From: Spirillospora albida
Lineage (GTDB): Bacteria > Actinomycetota > Actinomycetes > Streptosporangiales > Streptosporangiaceae
Direction: 5' to 3'
DNA length: 64,000 bases
Assembly: GCF_000718255.1 (NCBI RefSeq)
Contig: NZ_JOFJ01000007.1
Coordinates: 62,001 to 126,000, forward strand
Shown: positions 35,473-44,488 of the stretch, one piece after another
Numbering within the stretch: position 1 is the first letter of the stretch
How the letters are laid out: every line of letters starts with the position of its first letter
Position numbers and translations under genes: made by a program
Notes under the pieces: generated by a model
The model's input: the letters and a program-made list of their open reading frames with translations, nothing else
Database searches by the model: none
Told to the model about the DNA's origin: nothing

Positions 35473-37623
35473 GTGGACACCGTCTCAGCGCAGCCGCTGA
35501 CCAGCGAATTCGTCACGGCCGGAGGGGTGCGGGTGACCCGCACCGCGACCCCGGTCGACCCCGAGCGCAAGTCCGACGTGCTCAACGCCCTCGTCGCCGC
35601 GGTGGGGGAGCGGCGCGGCGGCGTGCTCAGCTCCGGGATGGAGTACCCCGGCCGCTACAGCCGCTGGCACATGGCCTACCTCGACCCCTGCCTGGAGATC
35701 ACCGCGCGGGGCCGGACGATCGCCGCCCGCGCCCTCAACGACCGCGGCCGGGTGCTGCTGCCCGCGATCGCCGGCGCCGTCCGGGGCACCGGCGAGGTGC
35801 GCGCGGACGGCCCCGGCCTGATCGAGGTGTTCGTCCCGCCGACGGAGGAGTTCTTCCCCGAGGAGGAGCGCAGCCGCCAGCCCACCGTGTTCACCGCGCT
35901 GCGCGCCGTCGTCGACCTGTTCCGCTGCGACGACCCCCACCTCGGCCTCTACGGGGCGTTCGGGTACGACCTGACGCTCCAGTTCGAGCCGCTGACGCTG
36001 CGCCGGGAGCGCCCCGCCGACCAGCGCGACCTCGTCCTGCACCTGGCCGACGAGATGGTCGTCGTCGACCGCAAGCGCGAGACCTCGCACCGGATGTCGT
36101 ACGACTTCGAGGTCGGCGGCGCGAGCACGGCGGGCCTGGCGCGCGCCACGCCCGCGACCCCCGTGCCCGTCCCGGCCGAGCTTCCGGCCCAGCCGGTGCC
36201 GGGCGTGTACGCGCAGATGGTGCGGGACGCGAAGGAGAGGTTCGTCCGCGGCGACCTGTTCGAGGTGACGCCCGGCCACGCCATGTACGGCCGCTGCGAC
36301 TCGCCCGCCGCGTTCTTCGAACGGCTCCGCGAGACCAACCCGGCGCCGTACGAGTTCCTGTTCAACCTGGGCGACGGCGAGTTCCTGGTCGGGGCGTCCC
36401 CGGAGATGTTCGTCCGGGTGTCGGGCGACCGGGTGGAGACCTGCCCGATCGCCGGGACGATCCGGCGCGGTGCCGACGCGCTGGAGGACGCCGAGCAGAT
36501 CCGCGCGATCCTGTCGTCGGCGAAGGACGAGTCCGAGCTGACGATGTGCACCGACGTGGACCGCAACGACAAGTCGCGGATCTGCGTCCCCGGCAGCGTC
36601 AGGGTGCTCGGCCGCCGGCAGATCGAGCTGTACTCGCGGCTGATCCACACCGTCGACCACATCGAGGGGCGGCTGCGGCCGGGCTTCGACGCGCTCGACG
36701 CCTTCCTCACCCACATGTGGGCGGTGACCGTCACCGGCGCGCCGAAGACGTGGGCGATGCAGTTCATCGAGGACCACGAGGACTCCCCGCGCCGCTGGTA
36801 CGGCGGCGCCGTCGGGTGCGTCGGGTTCGACGGGTCGATGAACACCGGCCTGACACTGCGGACGGCGCAGATCCGCGACGGGATCGCGACCGTCCGGGCC
36901 GGGGCGACGCTGCTGTACGACTCCGACCCCGATGAGGAGGAGCGCGAGACGCACCTGAAGGCGAGCGCGCTGCTCGGGGCGCTCGCGGAGGGCCGGGCGG
37001 ACGCGGCGGTCCCGGAGCCGGCCGCGGCGGAGCCCGCGGGCGAGGGCCTGAAGGTGCTGCTGGTCGACCACGAGGACTCGTTCGTCAACACGCTCGCCGA
37101 CTACTTCCGCCAGCAGGGCGCCGACGTGGTGACGCTGCGGCACGGGTTCCCCGCGCGGCTGCTGGACGAGCACGCGCCCGACCTCGTCGTCCTGTCGCCC
37201 GGTCCGGGGCGTCCGGAGGACTTCGCGACCTCCGCGCTGCTCGACGCCCTCGACGCGCGCGGCCTGCCGGTGTTCGGGGTGTGCCTCGGCCTGCAGGCGA
37301 TGGTGGAGCACGCGGGCGGCGAGCTGGCGCTGCTGCCCGAGCCGTCGCACGGCAAGCCGGGCCGGGTGAAGGTGACCGGCGGGGAGCTGTTCGAGGGCCT
37401 CCCGGACGAGTTCACCGGCGCCCGCTACCACTCGCTGCACGCGACGCCGGAGCGGGTGAAGGGGTTCCAGGTGACGGCGCTGACGGGCGACGTGGTGATG
37501 GCGATCGAGGACGCGGCGAAGCGGCGCTGGGCCGTCCAGTTCCACCCGGAGTCGATCCTCACGGCGGAGGGCCGGGCGGGGCACCGCATCGTGGCCAACG
37601 TCCTGCGCCACTGCCGGGCATGA
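35473..37623 (+). CDS. trpE: Anthranilate synthase, fused components I and II
   Basis: 716 residues, GTG at 35473. Residues 1-505 are the TrpE chorismate-binding part (PIAGTIRRGADALEDAEQIR, DESELTMCTDVDRNDKSR, TVTGAPKTWAMQFIE). A short linker leads to the TrpG glutamine amidotransferase (525-716). There VFGVCLGLQAMVEH carries the nucleophile cysteine near residue 604 and VQFHPES the His/Glu pair. It makes anthranilate from chorismate and glutamine. The fused TrpE(G) form is known from rhizobia and some Streptomyces, sometimes tied to secondary metabolism. Expression should be set by the upstream Trp attenuator. No other trp genes are adjacent. Confidence 0.95.
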   Translation: MDTVSAQPLTSEFVTAGGVRVTRTATPVDPERKSDVLNALVAAVGERRGGVLSSGMEYPGRYSRWHMAYLDPCLEITARGRTIAARALNDRGRVLLPAIAGAVRGTGEVRADGPGLIEVFVPPTEEFFPEEERSRQPTVFTALRAVVDLFRCDDPHLGLYGAFGYDLTLQFEPLTLRRERPADQRDLVLHLADEMVVVDRKRETSHRMSYDFEVGGASTAGLARATPATPVPVPAELPAQPVPGVYAQMVRDAKERFVRGDLFEVTPGHAMYGRCDSPAAFFERLRETNPAPYEFLFNLGDGEFLVGASPEMFVRVSGDRVETCPIAGTIRRGADALEDAEQIRAILSSAKDESELTMCTDVDRNDKSRICVPGSVRVLGRRQIELYSRLIHTVDHIEGRLRPGFDALDAFLTHMWAVTVTGAPKTWAMQFIEDHEDSPRRWYGGAVGCVGFDGSMNTGLTLRTAQIRDGIATVRAGATLLYDSDPDEEERETHLKASALLGALAEGRADAAVPEPAAAEPAGEGLKVLLVDHEDSFVNTLADYFRQQGADVVTLRHGFPARLLDEHAPDLVVLSPGPGRPEDFATSALLDALDARGLPVFGVCLGLQAMVEHAGGELALLPEPSHGKPGRVKVTGGELFEGLPDEFTGARYHSLHATPERVKGFQVTALTGDVVMAIEDAAKRRWAVQFHPESILTAEGRAGHRIVANVLRHCRA

Positions 37624-37689
37624 CCGAAAAGGTGATTTGGGTCATTTGAAATCAAACTTGGGTTTTACCTTGCCGTGAACGGGGACCCC

Positions 37690-37842
37690 GTGGCCATGAT
37701 GTTCATCCTGTGGCTCCTCGCGGTGATCCTGGTGATCGCCGGAATCTATGTCATCCTCGCCCGTCGCGACCTCCTCTGGGGGATCGTCCTCATCGTCGTC
37801 GGCCTGCTCGTCGGCCCCGGCGGCGTCAGTATCTTCACCTGA
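37690..37842 (+). CDS. Small two-helix membrane protein ending in GPGGVSIFT
   Basis: 50 residues if the GTG at 37690 (GGGG five bases upstream) is used; an in-frame GTG at 37675 or ATG at 37696 are alternatives. Two hydrophobic helices (MMFILWLLAVILVIAGIYVI and LLWGIVLIVVGLL) are separated by ARRD, with the C-terminal LVGPGGVSIFT. Tiny membrane proteins with this ending recur in actinomycetes; function unknown. The preceding 50 bases are strikingly AT-rich for this genome and include TTTGA-AA-TCAAA at 37645-37656, probably its promoter. A 17-bp hairpin follows. Confidence 0.65.
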   Translation: MAMMFILWLLAVILVIAGIYVILARRDLLWGIVLIVVGLLVGPGGVSIFT

Positions 37843-37869
37843 CCGAAACCCTCACACCCGTAATGGGAT

Positions 37870-37907
37870 CACCCGGAGCCCCCGCCGACCGGCGGGGGCT
37901 CCGGGTG
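37870..37907. terminator. 17-bp bidirectional hairpin terminator
   Basis: CACCCGGAGCCCCCGCC and GGCGGGGGCTCCGGGTG pair perfectly around GACC between the small membrane-protein gene (+) and the WYL regulator (-), whose ends converge here. Confidence 0.75.
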
Positions 37908-37914
37908 GCCCCGG

Positions 37915-38886
37915 TCACCGGCCCCCGTAGAGGGCCGCGAGGCGGGCGGCCGTGGCGGCCATGTCGGCGCGCAGTTCCGGCGGGTCGAGGACCTCCACCT
38001 CGCCGCCGAGACCCAGCAGCTGGGCCGCCGCCACGCGCGGCGACTCGACGGGCAGGCGGGTGGTCACCCACCCATCGCCGTCGGGCTCCCCGGCCGCGCT
38101 CTCCGCCGCCTCCGCCGCGAACGGCTGGACCGCGCGCCGCAGACCGCGCAGCCCCGCCGGGCTCAGCCGCACCGTGACCTCCTGCCGGTGCATCGACCGC
38201 AGGAACTCCGCCGCGGCGTCCCGCCAGTGCGCGGCCAGATCGAACGACCCGTCCCGGACGAAGGACGCCCCGGTCGGCGCCACCGCCGCCACCCGCTCCA
38301 CCCGGTACGTGCGCGGCGCGCCGCCGACCCGCGCCACCAGGTACCAGGTGCCGTTCTTCAGCACCAGCCCGTACGGCTCGGCCGTCCGCGACACCTCCGC
38401 CCCGCCCCGCCGGTAGCGCAGCTCCACCACCTCGTCCGACCAGACGGCGCGCGCCAGGTCGCGCAGCAGCGGCGGCGGCTCCGACACCCCGAACCAGCCC
38501 GGCGCGTCCAGATGGAACCGCTGCCCGGCGCGCAGCGGCGCGTCCCGCAGCGACCTCGGCAGGGCCGCGAGGACCTTCAGGCCCGCCGCGGCCACCGCGT
38601 CGGCCAGGCCCATGTCGCCCGCGGGGCCGGGCAGCCCCGCGAGGAACAGCGCCTCCGCCTCCGCGCGGCTCAGCCCCGTCAGGCGCGTCCGGTAGCCGTC
38701 GACGAGCCGGTACCCGCCGTTGCGGCCCTGATCGGCGTAGACGGGGATGCCCGCCGACGACAGCGCCTCGACGTCCCGGTACACGGTCCGCTCCGAGACC
38801 TCCAGCTCCGCCGCCAGCTCCCGCGCCGTCATCGCCTCCCGCGCCTGGAGCAGCAGGACGAGCGAGATCAGCCGGGACGCGCGCAC
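37915..38886 (-). CDS. WYL-domain transcriptional regulator (YafY type)
   Basis: 323 residues from a GTG at 38886. The N-terminal DeoR-like HTH is ARELAAELEVSERTVYRDVE. GIPVYADQGRNGGYRLVDGY follows. The middle WYL domain has ELRYRRGGAEVSRTAEPYGL then VLKNGTWYLVARVGG, with the WYL tripeptide as WYL. A WCX-like C-terminal domain ends in PPELRADMAATAARLAALY. WYL regulators bind nucleic-acid or nucleotide ligands and often control stress or defence genes; no defence cluster is adjacent. It is divergent from the adenosine deaminase-family gene (91-base spacer), a possible target. Confidence 0.9.
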   Translation of the reverse strand: MRASRLISLVLLLQAREAMTARELAAELEVSERTVYRDVEALSSAGIPVYADQGRNGGYRLVDGYRTRLTGLSRAEAEALFLAGLPGPAGDMGLADAVAAAGLKVLAALPRSLRDAPLRAGQRFHLDAPGWFGVSEPPPLLRDLARAVWSDEVVELRYRRGGAEVSRTAEPYGLVLKNGTWYLVARVGGAPRTYRVERVAAVAPTGASFVRDGSFDLAAHWRDAAAEFLRSMHRQEVTVRLSPAGLRGLRRAVQPFAAEAAESAAGEPDGDGWVTTRLPVESPRVAAAQLLGLGGEVEVLDPPELRADMAATAARLAALYGGR

Positions 38887-38977
38887 GCCCCCATTCTCCC
38901 CGCGTTCCCGACGAGATCGTGTCAGGAACCCCCGACATGCTGTCCGCGCAGGTCCCGGGCCTGTTAGCTTCGCGGAC

Positions 38978-40018
38978 GTGCAGACCGCAGACACCTCCAT
39001 CGAGGCGTTCATCGACGCCCTCCCCAAGGTCGAGCTCCACGTCCACCTCGTGGGCTCCGCCTCCGTCCCGACCGTCCTGGAACTCGCGCGCCGCCACCCC
39101 GACGGGCCCGTCCCCGTCAACGAGGAGGAGCTGCGCGCGTTCTACGAGTTCCGCGACTTCCCGCACTTCGCCGAGGTGTACGAGGCGGTGTCCAGCCTCG
39201 TCCGGAGCCCGGAGGACGTCGCGACGCTCGTCACCGGCGTCGCCCGCGACCTCGCCGCGCAGAACGTCCCGTACGTCGAGCTGACCGTCACCCCCTACAC
39301 GCACCAGCGGGCGGGGATGCCGATGCCCGTGATCACCGAGGCGCTCGACCACGCCGTCCGGATCGCCCGCGAGGAGCACGGCATCCGCGTCGCCTACATC
39401 TTCGACATCCCCGCCGAGTTCGGCGCGGCCGCCGCCCGCGGCACCCTCGACCACGCCCTGGACCACCCGCCGCTCGCGCTCGTCGGGTTCGGGATCGGCG
39501 GCATCGAGCAGGTCCGCGCGGCCCACCGGGACGCGTTCCGCGACGCCTTCACCGCCGCCCGGAAGGCGGGGCTGCGCAGCCTCCCGCACGCCGGTGAGAT
39601 GACCGGGCCCGAGACGATCTGGGAGGCCCTCGACGGCTACGGCGCCGAGCGCATCGGGCACGGCATCAACTGCCTCGCCGACCCCCGCCTCGTCGCCCGC
39701 CTGCGCGAGACGCAGCTGCCGCTGGAGGTGTGCCCGACGTCCAACGTCCGGACGGGGCAGGTCGCCGACCTGGCGTCGCACCCGCTGCCCCGCATGCTGG
39801 AGGAGGGCCTGTTCCTCACCCTCAACAGCGACGACCCGCCCATGTTCGGCACCACGCTGACCGGCGAGTACCGCGCCGCCGCCGAGGTGTTCGGCCTCGG
39901 CCGCGCCGAGCTCGCCGACCTGGCCCGCAACGCCGCCGAGGCCGCCTCCCTGGACGACGCGTCCCGCCGCGCGGTCATCGCCGACATCGACGCGCTCAGC
40001 CCGCCGGCGAGGCGCTGA
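38978..40018 (+). CDS. Adenosine deaminase-family enzyme
   Basis: 346 residues, GTG at 38978. Zinc-site motifs of the family are complete: VELHVHLVGS (HxH), SLPHAGEMTGP (HAGE, catalytic Glu), ERIGHGINCL and LNSDDPPMFGT (SDDP). It hydrolytically deaminates adenosine or a related 6-aminopurine nucleoside. In actinomycetes a sister group deaminates 6-aminodeoxyfutalosine in menaquinone synthesis, and this cannot be excluded from sequence alone. No Shine-Dalgarno site precedes the GTG; TTAGCT ends nine bases upstream, so a leaderless start is possible. Its last 23 bases overlap the convergent oxidoreductase gene. Confidence 0.85.
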   Translation: MQTADTSIEAFIDALPKVELHVHLVGSASVPTVLELARRHPDGPVPVNEEELRAFYEFRDFPHFAEVYEAVSSLVRSPEDVATLVTGVARDLAAQNVPYVELTVTPYTHQRAGMPMPVITEALDHAVRIAREEHGIRVAYIFDIPAEFGAAAARGTLDHALDHPPLALVGFGIGGIEQVRAAHRDAFRDAFTAARKAGLRSLPHAGEMTGPETIWEALDGYGAERIGHGINCLADPRLVARLRETQLPLEVCPTSNVRTGQVADLASHPLPRMLEEGLFLTLNSDDPPMFGTTLTGEYRAAAEVFGLGRAELADLARNAAEAASLDDASRRAVIADIDALSPPARR

Positions 40019-42026
40019 CCTCCACCCGCGTGTCGTGGAACACGGGCCCGCCGCCCATGTCGGTGTCGCGCTCGGCCACGACCGCGTTGGCGTTCGCGCC
40101 GCCGGAGAACTTCGCCCAGTGCCCCTTCGACGTCGCCGCCACACCCGGCCTGACCTGATCGGTCACGTCCAGGACGGCCTCGAACGCGCCGCGGTCGTTG
40201 CCGACCCGCACCTTCTGCCCGGCGGCCAGGCCGCGCGCCGCCGCGTCGCCGGGGTGCAGCCGGACGGTCAGGGGACCGCCGCGCCGCCGCAGCTCCGGGT
40301 TGTTGCCGAACGTCGTGTTGAGGAACTCGTGCGACGCGGCGGAGACCAGCGCGAGGGGGTAGCGCTTCGCGCGCTCGGCGTCCGCGACCTCGACGGGCGG
40401 CGTGTACCGGGTGCCCGCGAACTCGAACCGCCCCGAGGGGGTCTCGAAACCGTCCTTGTACGGGACGAAGGGGTCGGGCACCGCCATCCGCACGAACCCC
40501 TCCTTCCGCAGCCGGTCGAGGGTGATCCCGGTCATCCACGGGTGATCGGACGCGAGGAGCCGCTCGGCGAGCCGCTCGTCCGAGTCGTACAGGGCGGGCT
40601 CGTCCAGCCCCATGGCCCGCGCCAGCCGCCGGAACGTCTCGGTGGTCGGCAGGCACTCGCCGGGCGGCTCCACCGCCGGGGCGTTCCACGTCAGGTACAG
40701 GTGCCCGTACCCCTCGTGCAGGTCGGCGTGCTCGTGCTGCATGGTCGCGGGCAGGACGATGTCGGCGTAGTCCACCGTGTCCGTGGGGAACTGCTCCATC
40801 ACGACGGTGAACAGGTCGTCCCGCTCCAGGCCGCGCCGCACCCGCCCCTGCGCCGGAGTGCTCGCGACCGGGTTCGCCGCCATCACGAACAGCGCCTTGA
40901 CCGGCGGGTCCTGGACGTCCAGGAGCCCTTCGCCGAGCCGGGTCATCGACAGCGTCCGCACCGGCGCCGGGCGCAGGTCGTCCCGGTAGAGCGCCGCCTT
41001 GTTCAGCTTCACGTGCCCGGACGTCGAGTACGCGACGCCTCCGCCCCGCCGCGCCCAGTCGCCCGTCACCGCCGGGATCCCCGCCAGCACCCGCAGCGTC
41101 GACCCGCCGCCCGCGTTCCGCTGCAGCCCCTGCGTCGCCCGGATCGCGGTCGGCCGCGTCCGCGCGATCAGCTTCCCGAGCGCGGTGATCCGCGCCTCGT
41201 CCAGCCCGGTGATCTCGGCGGCCCGCGCCGGCGGGAACGCGGCGATCTCCTCCCGGAACGCCTCCCACCCGGCCGTGTGCCGCGTGAGGAACGCCTCATC
41301 CTGCGCCCCCAGGCCCACGATCACGTTGAGCAGTCCGAGGGCCAGCGCCGCGTCCGTGCCGGGCAGCGGCGCGAGATGCTCGTCGGCCTGCTGCGCCGTC
41401 CGCGTCCGGACGGGGTCGATCGCGACGATCCGCGCCCCCGCCTTCCGCGCCGCCTGCACGAACTTCCACACGTGGTGCCCGCTCGTCAGCGGGTTCGTCC
41501 CCCACAGGAGGATCAGCTTGGCGTGCGCGAGGTCCTCCGGGTCCATCCCGCCCGCCGACCCGAGCGAGGTCTCCAGACCCGCCGTGCCCGCCGCCGAGCA
41601 GATCGTCACGCCGTGCGCCGACGCCCCGAGCACGTTGAAGAACCGCCTCCCGGAGAACCCTTCGAGCCCCTGCAGGTACCCGAGCGTTCCCGTCCCCCAG
41701 TAGGGCCAGACCGCCTCGCCGCCGTACTCCCGGACGATCCCGTCGAGCCGCTCGGCGATCTCGGCGAGCGCCTCCTCCCACGAGATCCGCTCGAACCGCC
41801 CCTCGCCCTTGGCGCCCACCCGCCGCATCGGGTACAGGATCCGGTCGTCCTGCGAGGCCCGCTCCAGCCACCGGTTCACCTTCGTGCACAGGGCGCCGCG
41901 CGTGTACGGGTGGTCGGGGTTGCCCCGCAACCCCACGGCCTCGCCGTCCCGCACGGTGACGACCCACGAGCACCCGTCCGGGCAGTCCAGAGGGCAGGCT
42001 CCCAGCACCTTCAGCTCCGACCCCAT
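39996..42026 (-). CDS. Molybdopterin-dependent oxidoreductase (DMSO reductase superfamily)
   Basis: 676 residues, ATG at 42026 with GGGAGG upstream. Cys11, Cys15, Cys19 and Cys47 (CPLDCPDGC ... ALCTK) bind a 4Fe-4S cluster. The rest follows the bis-MGD fold, with HGVTICSAAGTAG in the region of the metal ligand, WGTNPLTSGHH, and a C-terminal dinucleotide-binding domain containing VSAASHEFLNTTFG. There is no Tat signal, so it is cytoplasmic. No electron-transfer subunit, chaperone or cofactor gene is next to it, so the substrate is unknown. It is divergent from thyX. Confidence 0.9.
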   Translation of the reverse strand: MGSELKVLGACPLDCPDGCSWVVTVRDGEAVGLRGNPDHPYTRGALCTKVNRWLERASQDDRILYPMRRVGAKGEGRFERISWEEALAEIAERLDGIVREYGGEAVWPYWGTGTLGYLQGLEGFSGRRFFNVLGASAHGVTICSAAGTAGLETSLGSAGGMDPEDLAHAKLILLWGTNPLTSGHHVWKFVQAARKAGARIVAIDPVRTRTAQQADEHLAPLPGTDAALALGLLNVIVGLGAQDEAFLTRHTAGWEAFREEIAAFPPARAAEITGLDEARITALGKLIARTRPTAIRATQGLQRNAGGGSTLRVLAGIPAVTGDWARRGGGVAYSTSGHVKLNKAALYRDDLRPAPVRTLSMTRLGEGLLDVQDPPVKALFVMAANPVASTPAQGRVRRGLERDDLFTVVMEQFPTDTVDYADIVLPATMQHEHADLHEGYGHLYLTWNAPAVEPPGECLPTTETFRRLARAMGLDEPALYDSDERLAERLLASDHPWMTGITLDRLRKEGFVRMAVPDPFVPYKDGFETPSGRFEFAGTRYTPPVEVADAERAKRYPLALVSAASHEFLNTTFGNNPELRRRGGPLTVRLHPGDAAARGLAAGQKVRVGNDRGAFEAVLDVTDQVRPGVAATSKGHWAKFSGGANANAVVAERDTDMGGGPVFHDTRVEVSASPAG

Positions 42027-42183
42027 GAATCCCTCCCGGTTAGGCGAACCCCTCCAGTCTGCGTCATCCCACCAGGAGTCCGACCCCCTCATGCCCCTGA
42101 CGTGTGCTCCGGTACCCCTGTCGCGTTCGCTCGGCGAGGGTGGTTTCCTATGGGCGAAGGAAACGACCGGTGGGGGAGCAAGA

Positions 42184-42981
42184 TTGAAGAGCGTCGAACC
42201 AGAGGTTTTCCTCGTCGCGCGGCCGGAGCTGGACTACGACGAGGTCGCCCGATACCTCCGGGATGTGGGCGGGGAGAGCTGGGTGGAGCGCCTCGACCGG
42301 GGAGATCTCGACACCGAGCTGAACGACCCGCAGAACCTTGCGGAGTTCGCGGGACGTCTCTGCTACCGCTCCTGGGAGCCCGGCCTCAACCCCAACGTGG
42401 TCAGGGTGCGCACCGACCAGGGGCAGTACCTGGAGAACATTCTCCGGAGCCTGCACGGCTCGGTGCTGGAGCACGTCAGTTTCAGCTTCGTTCTCCATAA
42501 TGTGAGCCGTGTCCTGACCCATGAGCTCGTCCGGCACCGCCCTGGGGTGGCGATCTCGCAGGAGTCGCTCCGATTCGTCCGTCTTCAGGACATTCCGTTC
42601 TGGTTTCCGGAGTGGGCCCGTGAGGACGCCGAACTCATGAAGCGTGCCACCGCCATGCTGGAACAGATGGAAGAGTTCCAGGGTTGGATGGCGGAGCACT
42701 TCGGACTCGATGATGAGGGCGTGCCGTTCAAGGAAAAGAAGCACAAGACCTCCTTCATGCGCCGTTTCGCCCCCGAGGGTGTCGGTACCGGGTTGGTCTG
42801 GACCGCCAATGTCCGCACGCTCCGCCACACCATCGAGAACCGGACGGCTCCGGGTGCTGAGGAGGAGATCCGTCTGCTCTTCGGCAAGATCGGCGAGACG
42901 ATGCGCAGGGAGGCCCCCGACTTGTTCGGCGACTATGTCGTCGAGGACGGTGCCTGGATCCCGAAGTGGCGCAAGGTCTGA
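42184..42981 (+). CDS. thyX: ThyX-like flavin-dependent thymidylate synthase, divergent signature
   Basis: 265 residues from a TTG at 42184 with GGGGGAG six bases upstream; no better in-frame start exists nearby. R117-H118-R119 opens the ThyX motif, read as RHRPGVAISQESLRF. Between RHR and the SxR there are eight residues instead of the usual seven. SLHGSVLEHVSFSFVLHNVSR and MRRFAPEGVGTGLVWTANVR fit FAD/dUMP-binding ThyX folds. The reaction would be FAD- and folate-dependent methylation of dUMP. Codon use is less GC-biased than in neighbours and the next gene is an orphan HNH protein, so transfer is possible. Confidence 0.8.
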   Translation: MKSVEPEVFLVARPELDYDEVARYLRDVGGESWVERLDRGDLDTELNDPQNLAEFAGRLCYRSWEPGLNPNVVRVRTDQGQYLENILRSLHGSVLEHVSFSFVLHNVSRVLTHELVRHRPGVAISQESLRFVRLQDIPFWFPEWAREDAELMKRATAMLEQMEEFQGWMAEHFGLDDEGVPFKEKKHKTSFMRRFAPEGVGTGLVWTANVRTLRHTIENRTAPGAEEEIRLLFGKIGETMRREAPDLFGDYVVEDGAWIPKWRKV

Positions 42982-43009
42982 CTCTCTTTGGAGCATGCTG
43001 CGGTAGGGG

Positions 43010-43417
43010 TTACCGCCTTGGCGAGCCGACGAAGATGCGGTTCGCCAGGTAGTTGTCCATGGGAAGGGCGGTGACCAGTTCATAGGTTGTTCCGACTCCA
43101 CCCGGCGCGATCTCAGTGATCACGTCCGATTTTCCTATCGAAGTGGACCCGTTCCGCTTGGCGAGCGATTGTTCGCTGTTGCTCTTCGTTCTGTGGCAGG
43201 GCGCGCACGCCGGGCGCAGATTCCGGACGTCGAGTGCTTTGAGCAGGTCAAGGACTACCGGGACCTCGTGGTCGAGAACCAGGTTTGCGCGTTCGTAACT
43301 CTCCCCGCATAGGTAGCAACGGTCGATCTCGGCGATCAAGCGTCCTCGCTGCATAGACGTCCAGACCTCGATTCGGGTCCGCAGCGAAGGCGGTATGAGC
43401 CTCTCGGACGGAAACAC
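43010..43417 (-). CDS. HNH-type nuclease domain protein
   Basis: 135 residues, ATG at 43417. The zinc/metal core is CYLCGESYERANLVLDHEVP followed by RPACAPCHRTKS: two CxxC pairs around a DHE motif, as in HNH endonucleases that degrade or nick DNA. The C-terminal 45 residues are not recognisable. The sequence is visibly lower in GC than its surroundings and convergent with thyX (28-base gap). It is unlike the HNH protein at 13424. Function may be homing, phage-derived or restriction-like; no partner is visible. The 291-base spacer upstream (43418-43708) holds nothing I can name. Confidence 0.75.
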   Translation of the reverse strand: MFPSERLIPPSLRTRIEVWTSMQRGRLIAEIDRCYLCGESYERANLVLDHEVPVVLDLLKALDVRNLRPACAPCHRTKSNSEQSLAKRNGSTSIGKSDVITEIAPGGVGTTYELVTALPMDNYLANRIFVGSPRR

Positions 43418-43708
43418 CGTCCTGCCCGTGACGATGATCGAGTCTCCGAGGTACTGCTGCTTGCTGGATCTCCGTCAGTGTGGTCGCCGGCGTGCTGCGG
43501 CGGCTCGGCCCGCATGCTGATCAGTCCACATCACGGGTCATCTGACCGTCTCCGCCTCGTTGGTGGCACGTCGCCGCCGAAGGCGCCGCGCGGTCGTTGG
43601 TAGGTACCGGGTCCATGAGGTGCTCGGTCGGCCGGCGGGCGCCGGTGCGCGTGCGGTTTCCGCTTCAGGGGTGTACGTACAGCGTAAATTGCGTCAGGGT
43701 TGGGCGGC

Positions 43709-44422
43709 ATGGCGGACATCGTGATTCCCGCGGATGCGGGGGAACTGCCCGGATACCTCGCCGTCCCCGAAGGGGAGGGGCCCTGGCCGGGCGTGGTCGT
43801 CCTCTTCGAGGCGCTCGGGGCCACCGAGGACATGCGCGAGCAGGCCGACCGGTTCGCGGCGCGGGGGTACCTCGCGCTGCTGCCCGATCTGTACCGCGGG
43901 GCGCCGTGGCTGCGGTGCGTCACCAAGGCGATGCGGGACATGCGGGCCGGGCGCGGCGCCACCTACGACGCGATCGAGGCGGCGCGGGCGTGGCTGGCCG
44001 GGCGGGACGACTGCACGGGTGACGTGGGGGTGTGCGGATTCTGTCTCGGGGGCGGGTTCGCGCTGGTCGCGGCGGCGCGGTACGACTTCCAGGCGGCCGC
44101 CGTGAACTACGGGATCCTGCCGCGCCGGCCGGAGGAGGCGCTGCGGGGCGCGTGCCCGATCGTGGCGAGCTACGGCGGCGCCGATCCGACGCTGCGGGGC
44201 GCGGCGGGGAAGCTGGAGCGGGCCCTGGAGGCCGTGGACGTCCCGCACGATGTGAAGGAGTACCCGGCCACGGGGCACGGATTCCTCACCGAGACGGTGG
44301 CGCCGTTCGGCCCCGTGACGAGGATCGCTTTCGGGCTCGGCAAGGGCAGGGAGAACGCCCCGGACGGCTGGGACCGCATCTTCGCCTTCTTCGGCGAGCA
44401 CCTCAAAGAATCTACAACGTAA
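43709..44422 (+). CDS. Dienelactone hydrolase-family protein
   Basis: 237 residues, ATG at 43709. An alpha/beta-hydrolase fold with nucleophile motif GVCGFCLGGGFAL (cysteine as in dienelactone hydrolase), acidic residue in SYGGADPTL and histidine in YPATGHGFL. In chlorocatechol breakdown such enzymes open dienelactones, but most actinobacterial paralogues act on other small esters or lactones. It is followed in the same direction by the XRE regulator (66 bases) and an MBL hydrolase. A TACC...GGTA dyad with a TGACGTC centre lies before the regulator. Confidence 0.88.
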   Translation: MADIVIPADAGELPGYLAVPEGEGPWPGVVVLFEALGATEDMREQADRFAARGYLALLPDLYRGAPWLRCVTKAMRDMRAGRGATYDAIEAARAWLAGRDDCTGDVGVCGFCLGGGFALVAAARYDFQAAAVNYGILPRRPEEALRGACPIVASYGGADPTLRGAAGKLERALEAVDVPHDVKEYPATGHGFLTETVAPFGPVTRIAFGLGKGRENAPDGWDRIFAFFGEHLKESTT

Positions 44423-44488
44423 AGGCGGCGGCCTCGATTACCCCGCACGTCATCGTCGCAGCTACCTGACGTCGGTAATGTCCTGATC

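Noticed and set aside
43418..43708. Possible small genes in the spacer between the HNH protein and the dienelactone hydrolase
   Set aside because: All frames give low-complexity Arg/Pro peptides without a plausible start or motif.
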